Assembly: GCA_028288485.1 (NCBI GenBank)
Contig: JAQBNO010000034.1
Coordinates: forward strand, 1-64,000
From: Segetibacter sp.
Lineage (GTDB): Bacteria; Bacteroidota; Bacteroidia; Chitinophagales; Chitinophagaceae
DNA length: 64,000 nucleotides
Reading direction: 5' to 3'
Shown here piece by piece: positions 8,544-17,741 of the stretch. A program made the position numbers and the translations under genes. The notes under the pieces were generated by a model. The model did no database searches, was not told the DNA's origin, and worked only from the letters and a program-made list of their open reading frames with translations. Position 1 is the stretch's first letter; each line of letters begins with the position of its first letter.

Positions 8544-9128
8544 TTATGTAAACAGAGCGTCATACATTTCCTTGCTTGTAAACTCTTTCATATCACCCGG
8601 TTGCAGACCTTCTATAGTTACACTTTCAATGCGGTATCTTATCAACCTCAGTGTTGGAAAACCTACTTTAGCAGTCATTCTTCTTACCTGCCGGTTCTTA
8701 CCTTCCACCAACGATAAACTAATCCAGCTTGTTGGTATTTCTTTTCTGAAACGTATTGGCGGATAGCGATCAGGAACAACCGGTGGAACTGTAAACAGGT
8801 GTGCTTTACAGGCCAATGTTTCATGTTGTTTTCCGTCTATTGATATTGTAACACCCTGCTGTAAATTTTGTAAGGCTTCTTCCGTTATACTTCCTTCAAC
8901 TTGCACCCAATACTCTCTTTCATGTTTGTTGCCAGGGTTCAGTAAACGATGATTAAGCTGAGTATCGTTTGTAAGAATCAGTATTCCTTCACTGTCATAA
9001 TCCAGGCGGCCTACAGGGTATACATCTTTAGGTACTTTACAATATACGGCAAGCGTTTCTTTCCCCGCCTGGGCCGAGAATTGTGAAAGAACATTAAAGG
9101 GTTTGTAGATGATAAAGTAACGGAACAT
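8544..9128 (-). CDS. RsuA/RluE-family pseudouridine synthase
   Basis: 194 aa from ATG at 9128; a TTG at 9134 is an alternative start. It has the YKPFNVL motif near the N-terminus, the catalytic-Asp motif GRLDYDSEG near residue 42, and the family C-terminal element EGKNRQVRRM. There is no N-terminal S4 domain, which makes it RluE-like in build. It should isomerise a uridine in rRNA, in the RluE case in 23S rRNA. A terminator-like hairpin lies only 14 bases upstream of the ATG. Convergent with korB. Confidence 0.88.
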   Translation of the reverse strand: MFRYFIIYKPFNVLSQFSAQAGKETLAVYCKVPKDVYPVGRLDYDSEGILILTNDTQLNHRLLNPGNKHEREYWVQVEGSITEEALQNLQQGVTISIDGKQHETLACKAHLFTVPPVVPDRYPPIRFRKEIPTSWISLSLVEGKNRQVRRMTAKVGFPTLRLIRYRIESVTIEGLQPGDMKEFTSKEMYDALFT

Positions 9129-9134
9129 AGGCAA

Positions 9135-9160
9135 TAAAAAAGCCCGGTTTTGAACCAGGC
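9135..9160 (-). terminator. Terminator-like hairpin just upstream of the pseudouridine synthase start
   Basis: Read on the minus strand: GCCTGGTT-CAA-AACCGGGC (8-pair stem with one mismatch) followed by TTTTTT. It lies between the gene-poor stretch 9161-9990 and the start codon at 9128. It may end an unannotated minus-strand transcript or act as an attenuator. Confidence 0.5.
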
Positions 9161-9990
9161 CTTGATATATAGATGGGTTAGTAAGTACAGGAAATAAATT
9201 TCCTTACACAATATTAAAAATTGTTTTTTCTAATGCAAAAAATTTCTATGACATTTTTATTAACATTTTTATTTTTAATGTTAATAAGGGCAGTAATTAT
9301 GATGGAACTACATATACTTTTCCTGCCTATTAATGGTTCATTTCGTGTCTTGCTGCAACCGCTTCAACCGAACGAACAACTTGCTGAAACAGCGATGAAT
9401 AAAGAGTTTCAATAAATCTAACTGTTGTTGAAAGCGTCAAATTTTCTTCTTTAAACCATCACGTCTCTACACATGTTTTAACCCTCATAAAACCTTCAAA
9501 TAAAATAACCCCAGGAGAAAAAAATATTTTTAAAAAATGCCTCCTTTAACTACCGAATGAAGAGTATTACCAGGATAATTCTTAATAATAAAAACATACT
9601 ACTCAATCATGTTGTTGCTTCTACCCGACTTAACACTCTTCAAATAGATTTTGCCTAAAGTGTATGCTGAGAAGAATGCTTGTTTGTAACTCCTATATCA
9701 GCCACCGGGTTAATGCGGGGATGTTAACGCACCCGGCCAACTGGCATTAAAAACAACATTCATTAACTGATACAATCTCTCCTTTTTGAAGGCAATTACA
9801 AGGACGAAAGTGAGCAGAAGAAAGATTAATCTTTCAAGCCCGCATTCACTTCTTTATCCTGCTTATCTCATCTTGATTGGTAAGGCTATGTTTCCAGTAC
9901 AATCACCTTCAACATTCGCAATAGCACAGAGGAATCAATAAAAAAAAGGCCATTACATTTGTTGAAATTACCTTTGCCAAAATATAGTTT
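9161..9990. other. Gene-poor 830-bp region, possible non-coding RNA
   Basis: No recognisable protein. A 64-codon frame at 9221-9415 is AT-rich and hydrophobic but without family resemblance; it is left unannotated. From about 9480 to 9960 stops are dense in all frames. A stable hairpin sits at about 9706-9739 (CCGGG...TGCG paired with CGCA-CCCGG). A minus-strand terminator closes the region on the left. The arrangement would fit a minus-strand ncRNA, but no known RNA family was recognised. Confidence 0.4.
9954..9976 (+). promoter_or_regulatory. Putative -7 elements for lpxD
   Basis: Two TAnnTTTG matches, TACATTTG at 9954-9961 and TACCTTTG at 9969-9976, precede the ATG at 9991. No good TTTG -33 element is found at the right distance for either, so the call is tentative. 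Confidence 0.35.
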
Positions 9991-10941
9991 ATGAAGTTTC
10001 CTTCGCCTGTTTCGCTGCAATGGATAGCAGATTTAATCGGTGCTGAAGTATCTGGCAATATATCTGCATCTGCAACAGGCATTAATGAAATACACAGGGT
10101 AGAAACAGGCGATCTTTGCTTTGTCGATCATCCGAAATATTACAACAAATGCATTAATAGCGCAGCCTCTTTTATCATCATCAATACACCAGAAGTTAAC
10201 ATACCTGAAGGCAAGGCAATATTAGTGATAAACGAGCCTTTTGAAGCTTATTTAAAGATTGTAAATCACTTCAGGCCATTCGTTCCTTCTGCTAAATCTA
10301 TAAGCGATTCATCCTCTGTTGGCAAAGGCTCTGTTATAATGCCAAATACCTTTATTGGAAATCACGTAACGATTGGTAACGATTGTATCATACATCCCAA
10401 TGTTACCATTCTTGACTATACACAGATAGGCAATAACGTGGTAATACAAGCCGGTTCAGTTATCGGAAGCGATGCCTTTTATTACAACACTAAAAAGAAC
10501 CGCGATGTATGGTATAAACGAATGCAAAGCTGTGGTAATGTAGTGATTGAAGATGATGTAGAAATTGGCGCATGCTGCACTATCGATCGCGGCGTAACTG
10601 CTGAAACAAGAATAGGTGCAGGAACTAAAATGGATAACCAGGTTCATATAGCACACGATGTTGTTATAGGAAAGAACTGTCTATTTGCTGCACAGGTCGC
10701 AATTGCCGGAGGCACAACTTTAAAGAATGGTGTTACACTTTGGGGACAAGTTGGTCTTAGTAAAACGCTTACTATTGGCAACAATGTTACCGTGCTTGCA
10801 CAAAGTGGAGTGGGTAAAGATCTCGAAGATAACACCGTTCATTGGGGTTCTCCATCAGAAGATGCACTTACGAAAAAGAGAGAATTGATTTGGGTAAAAC
10901 GTATTCCGGAGTTGTGGAAGAAGGTGATGGAAAAAAAGTAG
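9991..10941 (+). CDS. lpxD: UDP-3-O-acylglucosamine N-acyltransferase-like protein (LpxD)
   Basis: 316 aa, somewhat shorter than the ~340 aa common for LpxD. An N-terminal uridine-binding-type domain covers about residues 1-100. It is followed by left-handed beta-helix hexapeptide repeats from about 105 to 270 and a short C-terminal helix. HIAHDVVIG at 219-227 holds the expected catalytic His (His222). LpxD adds a 3-hydroxyacyl chain from ACP to the 2-amino group of UDP-3-O-acylglucosamine in lipid A synthesis, in the cytosol as a trimer. It is not next to lpxC, lpxA or fabZ here, and Bacteroidota often carry more than one LpxD-like gene. It may be an accessory copy. Confidence 0.85.
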   Translation: MKFPSPVSLQWIADLIGAEVSGNISASATGINEIHRVETGDLCFVDHPKYYNKCINSAASFIIINTPEVNIPEGKAILVINEPFEAYLKIVNHFRPFVPSAKSISDSSSVGKGSVIMPNTFIGNHVTIGNDCIIHPNVTILDYTQIGNNVVIQAGSVIGSDAFYYNTKKNRDVWYKRMQSCGNVVIEDDVEIGACCTIDRGVTAETRIGAGTKMDNQVHIAHDVVIGKNCLFAAQVAIAGGTTLKNGVTLWGQVGLSKTLTIGNNVTVLAQSGVGKDLEDNTVHWGSPSEDALTKKRELIWVKRIPELWKKVMEKK

Positions 10942-11040
10942 CTTTTAGTTAATCTCTATTATTAAAACTTTGCTTTAGATCAGCCGCGCCTAGGCATGTT
11001 TTTTAAACAGTAGAATATTCAAATAACATTGTTGTGCGAA

Positions 11041-11075
11041 TGGTTCACCTTTGGTGATGTCACTCCTAATGAAGG
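11041..11075 (-). repeat. Short interspersed repeat (inverted copy)
   Basis: The complement reads GGAGTGACATCACCAAAGG, the same core as in the copies at 5594-5639 and 18131-18175. It lies between the convergent lpxD and epimerase genes. Confidence 0.55.
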
Positions 11076-11156
11076 GCATTCAGCGGGCGGGCATTTGTAC
11101 TTGTAGTAACCGTTGCAGCTTTTATAGCAATTTCTAATGGCAATAAGGCAGATCTT

Positions 11157-12209
11157 TCAACCTTGAAGCTTTATTTTTTCTTTCAATTCTTTACAGGAAC
11201 GGTTGATTGTTTCACTTATAGGCGTATAGCTGAACGATGGTAAAAACCTGTTTATTTTGCTGCCGTCAAATATGGCCTGCGCCAGCGCATTCTTTGCCGT
11301 CTCCTTTGTCACCAAAGGTTCTTTACCTGAAAGCATTGATTTTAATGCTTCCAATCGCCATACAACCCCCGCTATAAATGGATTAACTTTTTTATGCGGC
11401 GGTTTTTTTCCAAATGCTTTCGCGATCATTATGAAAATATCTTTGTAAGTATGATCCTCTGCATTCAAAATGAATCGTTGAGCGGTAATATTGCTTTCCA
11501 TTAATTGTATCATGGCTTTCACGACATCCTTTACATCTACAAAGCCATTAACACCTTCGCTGTACCATGGAAACTCCTCATACACACTTTTAAAGATCTT
11601 TGTTGAACTGTCGTTCCAGTTACCGGCCCCCAAAATAATCACCGGATTTACCATTACCGCATTTAGACCTTCTCCAATTCCCCGCCATACTTCCAGTTCC
11701 GAGAGGTACTTGCTTTTCCCATAATTGCCATCACTTGTTTCTTCAGTCCAAATGCTGCTTTCGTCTATCTTTCTTCCATCCCTGATTCCACCTAATGCGG
11801 CAACGGAACTAACGTAGCAAAGCTTCTTTACACCTGAGTTTAAAGCAGTATTAACTACGTTGGCTGTTCCCTCAATGTTTGTTGTCAGCATCTTATGCTT
11901 TTGCTTAGGATCAAAGGAGACTATTGCAGCGCAGTGATACACTAACTCTACGTCTTCCATGCCTTGTTCAAGGCTTGTAAGATCAAGAATGTCGCCTTTA
12001 ACCCATTCCACTTTTTCTTTACCGGCTACAGCAGGCACTTCACTTCTATACAACGCTTTAACACGCTTTCCATCCCTGACTAATTGCTCAATCAAATGAG
12101 ATCCTACCAAACCGGAGCCTCCTGTTACAAACACACCCTGCTTATTCTCAACGACCGGCATTCGTTTAATCCCGTCTTTACTAGAATGGCCGCTTAAATT
12201 TTCGCTCAT
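11157..12209 (-). CDS. NAD-dependent epimerase/dehydratase (extended SDR)
   Basis: 350 aa. Rossmann motif TGGSGLVGSHL at about residues 30-40 binds NAD(P); the catalytic YGKSK (YxxxK) lies near 163. The build is that of an extended short-chain dehydrogenase/reductase acting on a nucleotide sugar, a dihydroflavonol-type substrate or a sterol-like compound. The substrate cannot be told from the sequence. A start at residue 17 (MPVVENKQG) is also possible, since the SDR core begins just behind it. The gene stands alone, with no sugar-nucleotide genes adjacent. Confidence 0.85.
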   Translation of the reverse strand: MSENLSGHSSKDGIKRMPVVENKQGVFVTGGSGLVGSHLIEQLVRDGKRVKALYRSEVPAVAGKEKVEWVKGDILDLTSLEQGMEDVELVYHCAAIVSFDPKQKHKMLTTNIEGTANVVNTALNSGVKKLCYVSSVAALGGIRDGRKIDESSIWTEETSDGNYGKSKYLSELEVWRGIGEGLNAVMVNPVIILGAGNWNDSSTKIFKSVYEEFPWYSEGVNGFVDVKDVVKAMIQLMESNITAQRFILNAEDHTYKDIFIMIAKAFGKKPPHKKVNPFIAGVVWRLEALKSMLSGKEPLVTKETAKNALAQAIFDGSKINRFLPSFSYTPISETINRSCKELKEKIKLQG

Positions 12210-12341
12210 GGGAAGTATATAGTTGGAATTATGGCAGCAAAAATCCTATTGTTTTACCGGCTTTTAAAATTTCTTTCCTACGAAAAACAAACTTTGCTGT
12301 ATTGGCGTATGCTGATCAAACTGTAGGAATATTAATAGCAC

Positions 12342-12386
12342 AAAAAATCCTGGTTTAAACCGCAAATGCGTTGTTTAAACCAGGAT
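12342..12386 (-). terminator. Intrinsic terminator of the desaturase gene
   Basis: A perfect 14-base stem, ATCCTGGTTTAAAC with GTTTAAACCAGGAT, around a 12-base loop. On the minus strand it is followed by a T run (12346-12342). It lies 40 bases behind the desaturase stop codon. Confidence 0.85.
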
Positions 12387-12425
12387 GATTGTAAGTTTAG
12401 GGCTAACCCTTAAACTTTATAAATA

Positions 12426-13199
12426 TTACCTTGCTAATGCAGAAGGTTTAATCCTTATAATTCTACATGCATGCATCACACGCATAATAAGGAAAGTTGT
12501 GTCGAACTCGTACCATTTCTTGGCAAAATTCGCACTATTCTTTGCATAATGATGATTGTTTTGAAACAATTCTCCCATAAGAAAAAATCCCCACGGAGTT
12601 GAATTTCTTGAATGATCGCCATTGTTGAAATTCTGGTACCCTAACTTATGACCAAACCAGTTAACAATAGCTCCCTGGATAGGTCCCATTAAGAAATGAA
12701 ATGGTAATAATAAAAACCACCAGGCAGAAGGCGCAAAGGCGATGTAAAAAGCAATATAGGCCGCAGCAAACGTTAAGCGTGCAGGCCAGCTGTAACCAAT
12801 TTTATCAAGGCTATCCCAAACAGGAAGATATTCTCTCGTAAATTTTTCCTCAGGCAACTTTTCTTTTGTCAGAAAGGCATGATAAATTTTGGCAGTATGT
12901 AGCATCATGTGCCAAACATCCTTGAAGAAATGTGGAGAATGTGGATCTTGTTCCGTATCACTATATTCATGATGCATCCGATGCATTACGCCATAAGCAC
13001 GGGGAACCAAAAATGAAGAACCCTGTGTAAACCAGGTTAAAAAATAAAATACTCTCTCCATTGTTTTACTTGTTGTATACATCTGATGAGAAGCATAACG
13101 ATGCAGGAAAAACGTATGGAAAAACAACGATAAGAACCAGTGCGCGAAGAAAAAGATTAGAATAGCTATCATGAATAACAGATTAATTATTGCCGGCAA
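12426..13199 (-). CDS. Membrane fatty acid (acyl-CoA) desaturase
   Basis: 257 aa, rich in hydrophobic segments. Three histidine boxes are seen: HRYASH at 33-38, HRMHH at 73-77 and NNHHY near residue 217. This is the di-iron set of integral-membrane desaturases of the stearoyl-CoA type. It should introduce a cis double bond into membrane fatty acids, adjusting fluidity. It is a little shorter than the ~300 aa common for acyl-CoA desaturases but has all boxes. It has its own terminator and no operon partner. Confidence 0.9.
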   Translation of the reverse strand: MPAIINLLFMIAILIFFFAHWFLSLFFHTFFLHRYASHQMYTTSKTMERVFYFLTWFTQGSSFLVPRAYGVMHRMHHEYSDTEQDPHSPHFFKDVWHMMLHTAKIYHAFLTKEKLPEEKFTREYLPVWDSLDKIGYSWPARLTFAAAYIAFYIAFAPSAWWFLLLPFHFLMGPIQGAIVNWFGHKLGYQNFNNGDHSRNSTPWGFFLMGELFQNNHHYAKNSANFAKKWYEFDTTFLIMRVMHACRIIRIKPSALAR

Positions 13200-13982
13200 A
13201 ACTACGTGTTTTCAAGCAGAGATAATCCTTAAACGTAATTTAAGATTGTTAAATTACGTTTACCTATACTTAAATTTTAGTTTATAGAAAAGTTAATAAA
13301 AAGACAATATTTTTTATAAATTAAACCTTTGGCAGAATTAGGAAAAGGGTTGATTGCAGTTAACCATTTTTGGTGCCACGCAAAACATACTCGTTTCTAT
13401 TTTTTTTGCAGTCGAATTTAAGGGTACTTTTTAAATTGAACAACATTCCGCGGTTATGCTTTAAATTGATAATTCTGAAACAACCTCTATTTAAACATGT
13501 TGACCTTGAGTTTAAAGCATATGAACTATTGAAAGAAAAACCTGGTCAAAAGGAAGCAAGTCTGTTATGAAATACGTAGAAAGCAAAATAGAAAACAAAG
13601 TAGAACAGCAAGTTGAGCTTCACACAAAATACTGGCTACTTATATAGATTTACTCAATACAAGAGAAGAATTAATAAAAGAGATGTCAACTTTAAATCGG
13701 AATTCAACAAAACGATTTACCGGGAGGTTTACTTCAGTTTGTAGCAATCGTAGCCGCGGTGTCAGGAATTGCAAATTTTTGTGCTTAAATAAGTAAAAAG
13801 TGGAGTCTTAAACATGAAAAACGCAGAAGTAGCTATTTTTATTACTTGCTTCTTAAACAGGCTGCAAAAAGCCGCAACAGCGGTTTGCCGATGAACGTAA
13901 TGCGACGCAACGATGACCCATTAAAATGCAAATGCCTGTAACAAAAAAGGCGACATACAATACCAATTACAAGTACTAATTA
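13200..13982. other. 783-bp gap with small relic-like frames
   Basis: No supported gene. Between 13501 and 13790 there are short charged, coding-like fragments (VESKIENKVEQQVELHTKY, then DLLNTREELIKEMSTL) in different frames broken by stops, which could be the remains of a small gene of unknown family. Bases 13901-13916 carry the TGCGACGCAACGATGA short repeat. Confidence 0.35.
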
Positions 13983-15014
13983 TTACACTGCACCGGTAAA
14001 CTGTCTTAAAAACCTCACGTCGTTTTGAGAATATAATCGCAGGTCGTTCACCCTGAATTTTAACTGGCAAATTCTTTCTATTCCCATTCCGAATGCGAAG
14101 CCGGTATATTCATTTGAGTCAATCCCAAAATTGTCGAGCATTTTTGGATGTACCATGCCGCAACCAAGAATTTCAACCCAGCCTGTGTGCTTACACAAGC
14201 TGCAACCGGTGCCGCCACAAACAGTGCAACTAATATCCATTTCGGCGCTTGGTTCGGTGAAAGGAAAATAACTGGGGCGAAAACGGATTTTTGCATCTTT
14301 ACCAAACATCTCCTGCACAAAGAAGTACAAGGTTTGCTTCAGGTCGGCAAAGCTTACGTTTTCATCTACATACAAACCCTCGACCTGGTGAAAGAAACAA
14401 TGTGCACGGGCACTTATTGTTTCGTTTCGATAAACGCGACCGGGGCAAATAATTCGGATAGGCGGCTTCTGTTTTTCCATGATGCGCGCCTGAACACTAC
14501 TTGTGTGGGTGCGCAAAAGGTAGTCGGGATTTTGATTAACGTAAAAAGTATCCTGCATATCACGTGCAGGATGATTTTCAGGAAGATTTAAAGCAGTAAA
14601 ATTGTGCCAGTCATCTTCGATCTCCGGACCTTCAGCAACAGCAAAACCTAACCGCTTAAAAATGGCAACCATCTGGTTTCTAACTACACTTAGGGGGTGT
14701 CGTGTACCTGCCGAAATAGGATCGCCAGGAAGTGACCAGTCAATATTTGAAGTAGTTGTTGTATCGGTAGCTGTAAGGCTTTCTTTCAACGCTTCGAACC
14801 TTTCTTCTGCAAAAACCTTGAAGGCATTCAGTATTAGTCCAAACTCTTTCCTGTTCTCACCGGGTACATTTTTCATTTCTCCCATCACGTTCTTAACAAT
14901 GCCTTTCGTGCCCAGATATTTGATTCGAAAAGCTTCGACTTCATCTGCATTTTGAGCAGTAAAAGCAGTGATTTCCTGTTTATACGCTTCAATTTGTTTC
15001 AACAATTCTTCCAT
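13983..15014 (-). CDS. pheS: Phenylalanine--tRNA ligase alpha subunit
   Basis: 343 aa, full length. An N-terminal coiled-coil (about 1-85) for tRNA contact is followed by the class II catalytic core: motif 2 around RNETISARAHCFFHQVEG (near residue 200) and motif 3 around FAFGMGIERI (near 313). A four-cysteine insertion (CTVCGGTGCSLC, near 262) precedes GWVEILGCGMVHP; such a knuckle is common in PheS of Firmicutes and Bacteroidota. It charges tRNA-Phe as an alpha2beta2 enzyme with PheT, which is not adjacent. It is the last gene of a probable gatB-tlpA-pheS run. Confidence 0.97.
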   Translation of the reverse strand: MEELLKQIEAYKQEITAFTAQNADEVEAFRIKYLGTKGIVKNVMGEMKNVPGENRKEFGLILNAFKVFAEERFEALKESLTATDTTTTSNIDWSLPGDPISAGTRHPLSVVRNQMVAIFKRLGFAVAEGPEIEDDWHNFTALNLPENHPARDMQDTFYVNQNPDYLLRTHTSSVQARIMEKQKPPIRIICPGRVYRNETISARAHCFFHQVEGLYVDENVSFADLKQTLYFFVQEMFGKDAKIRFRPSYFPFTEPSAEMDISCTVCGGTGCSLCKHTGWVEILGCGMVHPKMLDNFGIDSNEYTGFAFGMGIERICQLKFRVNDLRLYSQNDVRFLRQFTGAV

Positions 15015-15080
15015 GCGGCGAAGATATAATAAGTTAAGAATGAGAAGGAGAAGTTCTGCTGCAGAGATTCGAATCAGTTT

Positions 15081-16226
15081 TTACTTAAGCACTTCCGCCA
15101 GCTTCATACTCAATTCTTCTCCTCTTAATGAACTTGCAATAATTTTTCCTGTTGGGTCGAGCAATACATTAAAAGGAATGCCTTCGATTCCATAGGCCGG
15201 AACTGCAGCGCTTTCCCATTGTTTAAGATCGCTGATATGCGTCCAGTTCAATTGATCTTTTGCTATTGCCTGTTTCCAGGCCGCCTTATCCTCATCGAGT
15301 GAAACTCCGAGGATCGTAAAATTTTTATCTTTAAACTCGTTATAAGCAGCAACTACATTAGGGTTTTCCTGGCGGCACGGACCACACCAACTCGCCCAGA
15401 AATCGACCAATACATATTTACCTTTAAAGTTGCTAATGCTAACCGGCTTACCATTTAGGTCAGGCATAGTTAAATCAGGTGCCTGCCGGTTTAATAAAGC
15501 ATATGTGGTGGCAGCGGCGGGTGGAACAGAATCCTTTGCCGGGGCTTTTACCGCAAGCAGAGTCTTTATTCTTGCCAGTCCACTATGTTCAGGAAACCTG
15601 TTTGCCGTTGCATCTACCATTGATTTAATTTCATCGTTTGATATGGTCTGGCTTGCAATACCCAGCGCATAATAAGCAGCAGCAGGGCTATTGGAGTTAT
15701 TAATAAAATCTTTTACCATTTTATTCATCTCCTCGATCTGCAGGTCGTTTCTTGCCTGGTAAATTTGGGCAATACTATCCTGGCCGGGAATTGCCCGAAT
15801 GCTGTCAACCTGTTTGAATGTAGAGAGAACAACAGAATCCTTTGCCCTGTAATTCTCAAACAACTTGTGTAAGCTTTCCGACGCCGGAGACCCCTTAACG
15901 GTATAATTCCTGTAATCATTAACATCAAGATTAACAGTAATGCTGTTGTTATCGTTAATTAAAATAACATCGGGACCATTCTCGATAACCAACCTGAAAA
16001 TTCCTTCTTCGCTGGCCCTGCCTCTTAAAGTAAATGCGCCTTTATCTTTAAGTATCGTGGAATCAAGAACAACGGGTTGCGCATTTGAATAAGGTGTTTC
16101 CATCAACAATAATTTTTTCCCTGGTGCATTTTTAATAGTTCCGGTCACTACAAACGCTCCATGTTTCTTTTCTTTACACGATGCTATAAACATCACCAGC
16201 GCTATTAAGTATACTATTCTTTTCAT
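15081..16226 (-). CDS. TlpA-family thiol-disulfide oxidoreductase lipoprotein
   Basis: 381 aa. The N-terminus has a lipoprotein signal ending FIASC. About residues 25-125 form a beta domain of the DUF4369 type. The C-terminal thioredoxin domain carries FWASWCGPCRQ near residue 280 (CGPC active site). Such proteins reduce or rearrange disulfides in the periplasm; in Bacteroidota the DUF4369-TlpA pair is common and often of unknown target. The gene lies 35 bases behind gatB and 66 bases before pheS on the same strand. Confidence 0.9.
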   Translation of the reverse strand: MKRIVYLIALVMFIASCKEKKHGAFVVTGTIKNAPGKKLLLMETPYSNAQPVVLDSTILKDKGAFTLRGRASEEGIFRLVIENGPDVILINDNNSITVNLDVNDYRNYTVKGSPASESLHKLFENYRAKDSVVLSTFKQVDSIRAIPGQDSIAQIYQARNDLQIEEMNKMVKDFINNSNSPAAAYYALGIASQTISNDEIKSMVDATANRFPEHSGLARIKTLLAVKAPAKDSVPPAAATTYALLNRQAPDLTMPDLNGKPVSISNFKGKYVLVDFWASWCGPCRQENPNVVAAYNEFKDKNFTILGVSLDEDKAAWKQAIAKDQLNWTHISDLKQWESAAVPAYGIEGIPFNVLLDPTGKIIASSLRGEELSMKLAEVLK

Positions 16227-16261
16227 GTTATTATTAAACGATTTTCGTAACGGTTTCTTTG

Positions 16262-17704
16262 TTATTTTAGTTTTTCTTCAAGGATTTGCGTTGCCACTTT
16301 TGGATCTGCCTTTCCTTTACTGGCTTTTTTTATTTCACCGATAAAAAGCCCTATCAGGCCTTTCTTGCCTTTTTTATATTCAGCTACTTTTTCAGGCATC
16401 TTATTAATTACATCATTTACCCACCCTTCAATATCTGCAGTCGCGTGAACCTGTAATAAATTAAGTTCGGTTGCAATTTGCAATGGATCTTTCCCAGGGT
16501 GCTTTAACAAAGCGGGTAGAATTTTTATATGCGCAACGGAAAAATTCACTTTCCCTTCATCTACAATTGCAACGAGCTGCGCGAGTGTTTTTGGGGTTAA
16601 TGCAATTTCTTTATAAGAAGTATGATTTTCATTTACGACCTGCCTTAAAGGCCCGAGGATCCAATTAGCAATCGCTTTGTAATTTGTAGAGTAACGGGCA
16701 GCCTGTTCAAAATAATCGGAAACAGGCTTTTCATCGCTCAGATGCTTTGCATCATAATCATTCAATCCCAACGATTGATACCGCTCAAACAATTCTTCCG
16801 GCAATGCAGGCAGAGAAGATTTAATGCCCGAAATAAATTCTTCGGTTAAATGGAAAGGAGTTAGATCAGGTTCTGCGAAATAGCGATAGTCATTTGCCTC
16901 TTCTTTATCGCGGATGGCAAATGTTGTATCTGTATCAGCATCAAAGCTGCGCGTTTGTTGTATGATTGTTTCACCTTTTTCAACCATTTCGATCATTCGT
17001 TCAATTTCGTATTCAATAGCTTTTTTTACATTACGAATCGAATTAAGATTTTTCACTTCAACCTTGGTTCCCAATGTAGTTTCACCTTTTAAACGAACTG
17101 AGACGTTTGCGTCGCAACGCAGACTTCCTTCCTCCATATTTCCGTCGCATACTTCAATCCACCGAACCAGCTTTCTTATTTCTGTTACATATTGAAATGC
17201 TTCGTCTGCAGTGTTCATATCCGGCTCGGTTACAATCTCAATTAACGGAACTCCGGCCCTGTTATAATCAACGCAGGTATAATTCTCATCTGCATCATGA
17301 ATGCTCTTGCCAGCGTCTTCTTCCAGGTGTATCCTGTTTAATTGAATGTTCCTTTCACCGTCTTTTGTTTTTATCGTAACATAGCCACCTTTACAAATAG
17401 GTGTTGTGTGCTGAGAAACCTGGTAGCCTTTTGGGAGATCAGGATAGAAATAATTTTTACGGGCAAAGTAATTAAACTGCTCAATTTCACAATGGCATGC
17501 CAGCCCCATTTTTATTGCGTATTCTACGGCCTTTTTATTTGTCTTAGGCAAAGTACCTGGATGGCCTAAAGTAATGGGACTGATGTGCGTATTTGGTTCG
17601 GCGCCAAACGAGGCACTGTCACCATTAAACAATTTGCTGTTCGTTTGTAACTGCGCGTGAACCTCTAAACCAATTACGGCTTCGTACTTTCCTGATACAT
17701 TCAT
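16262..17704 (-). CDS. gatB: Aspartyl/glutamyl-tRNA(Asn/Gln) amidotransferase subunit B
   Basis: 480 aa from ATG at 17704 (MNVSGKYEAVIGLEVHAQ); a frame from 17722 adds six unlikely residues. It shows the GatB signature IGLEVHAQL, ITLGHPGTLP, NRAGVPLIEIVTEPD, the zinc/cradle region and the C-terminal YqeY-like tail domain (about 335-480). GatB phosphorylates Glu-tRNA-Gln or Asp-tRNA-Asn and, with GatA and GatC, amidates it. GatA and GatC are not adjacent. A terminator-like hairpin ends only a few bases upstream of the start codon. Confidence 0.96.
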   Translation of the reverse strand: MNVSGKYEAVIGLEVHAQLQTNSKLFNGDSASFGAEPNTHISPITLGHPGTLPKTNKKAVEYAIKMGLACHCEIEQFNYFARKNYFYPDLPKGYQVSQHTTPICKGGYVTIKTKDGERNIQLNRIHLEEDAGKSIHDADENYTCVDYNRAGVPLIEIVTEPDMNTADEAFQYVTEIRKLVRWIEVCDGNMEEGSLRCDANVSVRLKGETTLGTKVEVKNLNSIRNVKKAIEYEIERMIEMVEKGETIIQQTRSFDADTDTTFAIRDKEEANDYRYFAEPDLTPFHLTEEFISGIKSSLPALPEELFERYQSLGLNDYDAKHLSDEKPVSDYFEQAARYSTNYKAIANWILGPLRQVVNENHTSYKEIALTPKTLAQLVAIVDEGKVNFSVAHIKILPALLKHPGKDPLQIATELNLLQVHATADIEGWVNDVINKMPEKVAEYKKGKKGLIGLFIGEIKKASKGKADPKVATQILEEKLK

Positions 17705-17710
17705 TGTGTA

Positions 17711-17741
17711 AAAATAAAACAACCCCCAGGTAAAGGGGCTG
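17711..17741 (-). terminator. Terminator-like hairpin just upstream of gatB
   Basis: On the minus strand CAGCCCC pairs with GGGGTTG around a 7-8-base loop and is followed by TTTTATTTTT. The T run ends about 6 bases before the ATG of gatB. The PDZ gene further upstream has its own terminator, so this hairpin is either a leader attenuator or the end of an unseen transcript. Confidence 0.5.

Noticed and set aside
9221-9415. 64-codon hydrophobic frame in the gene-poor region
   Set aside because: AT-rich chance frame: no signal peptide pattern that holds, no resemblance to a known family.
15065-15076. GATTCGAATC looked like a tRNA T-loop
   Set aside because: No acceptor stem, anticodon arm or CCA-adjacent pairing around it; just a palindrome in the tlpA-pheS gap.
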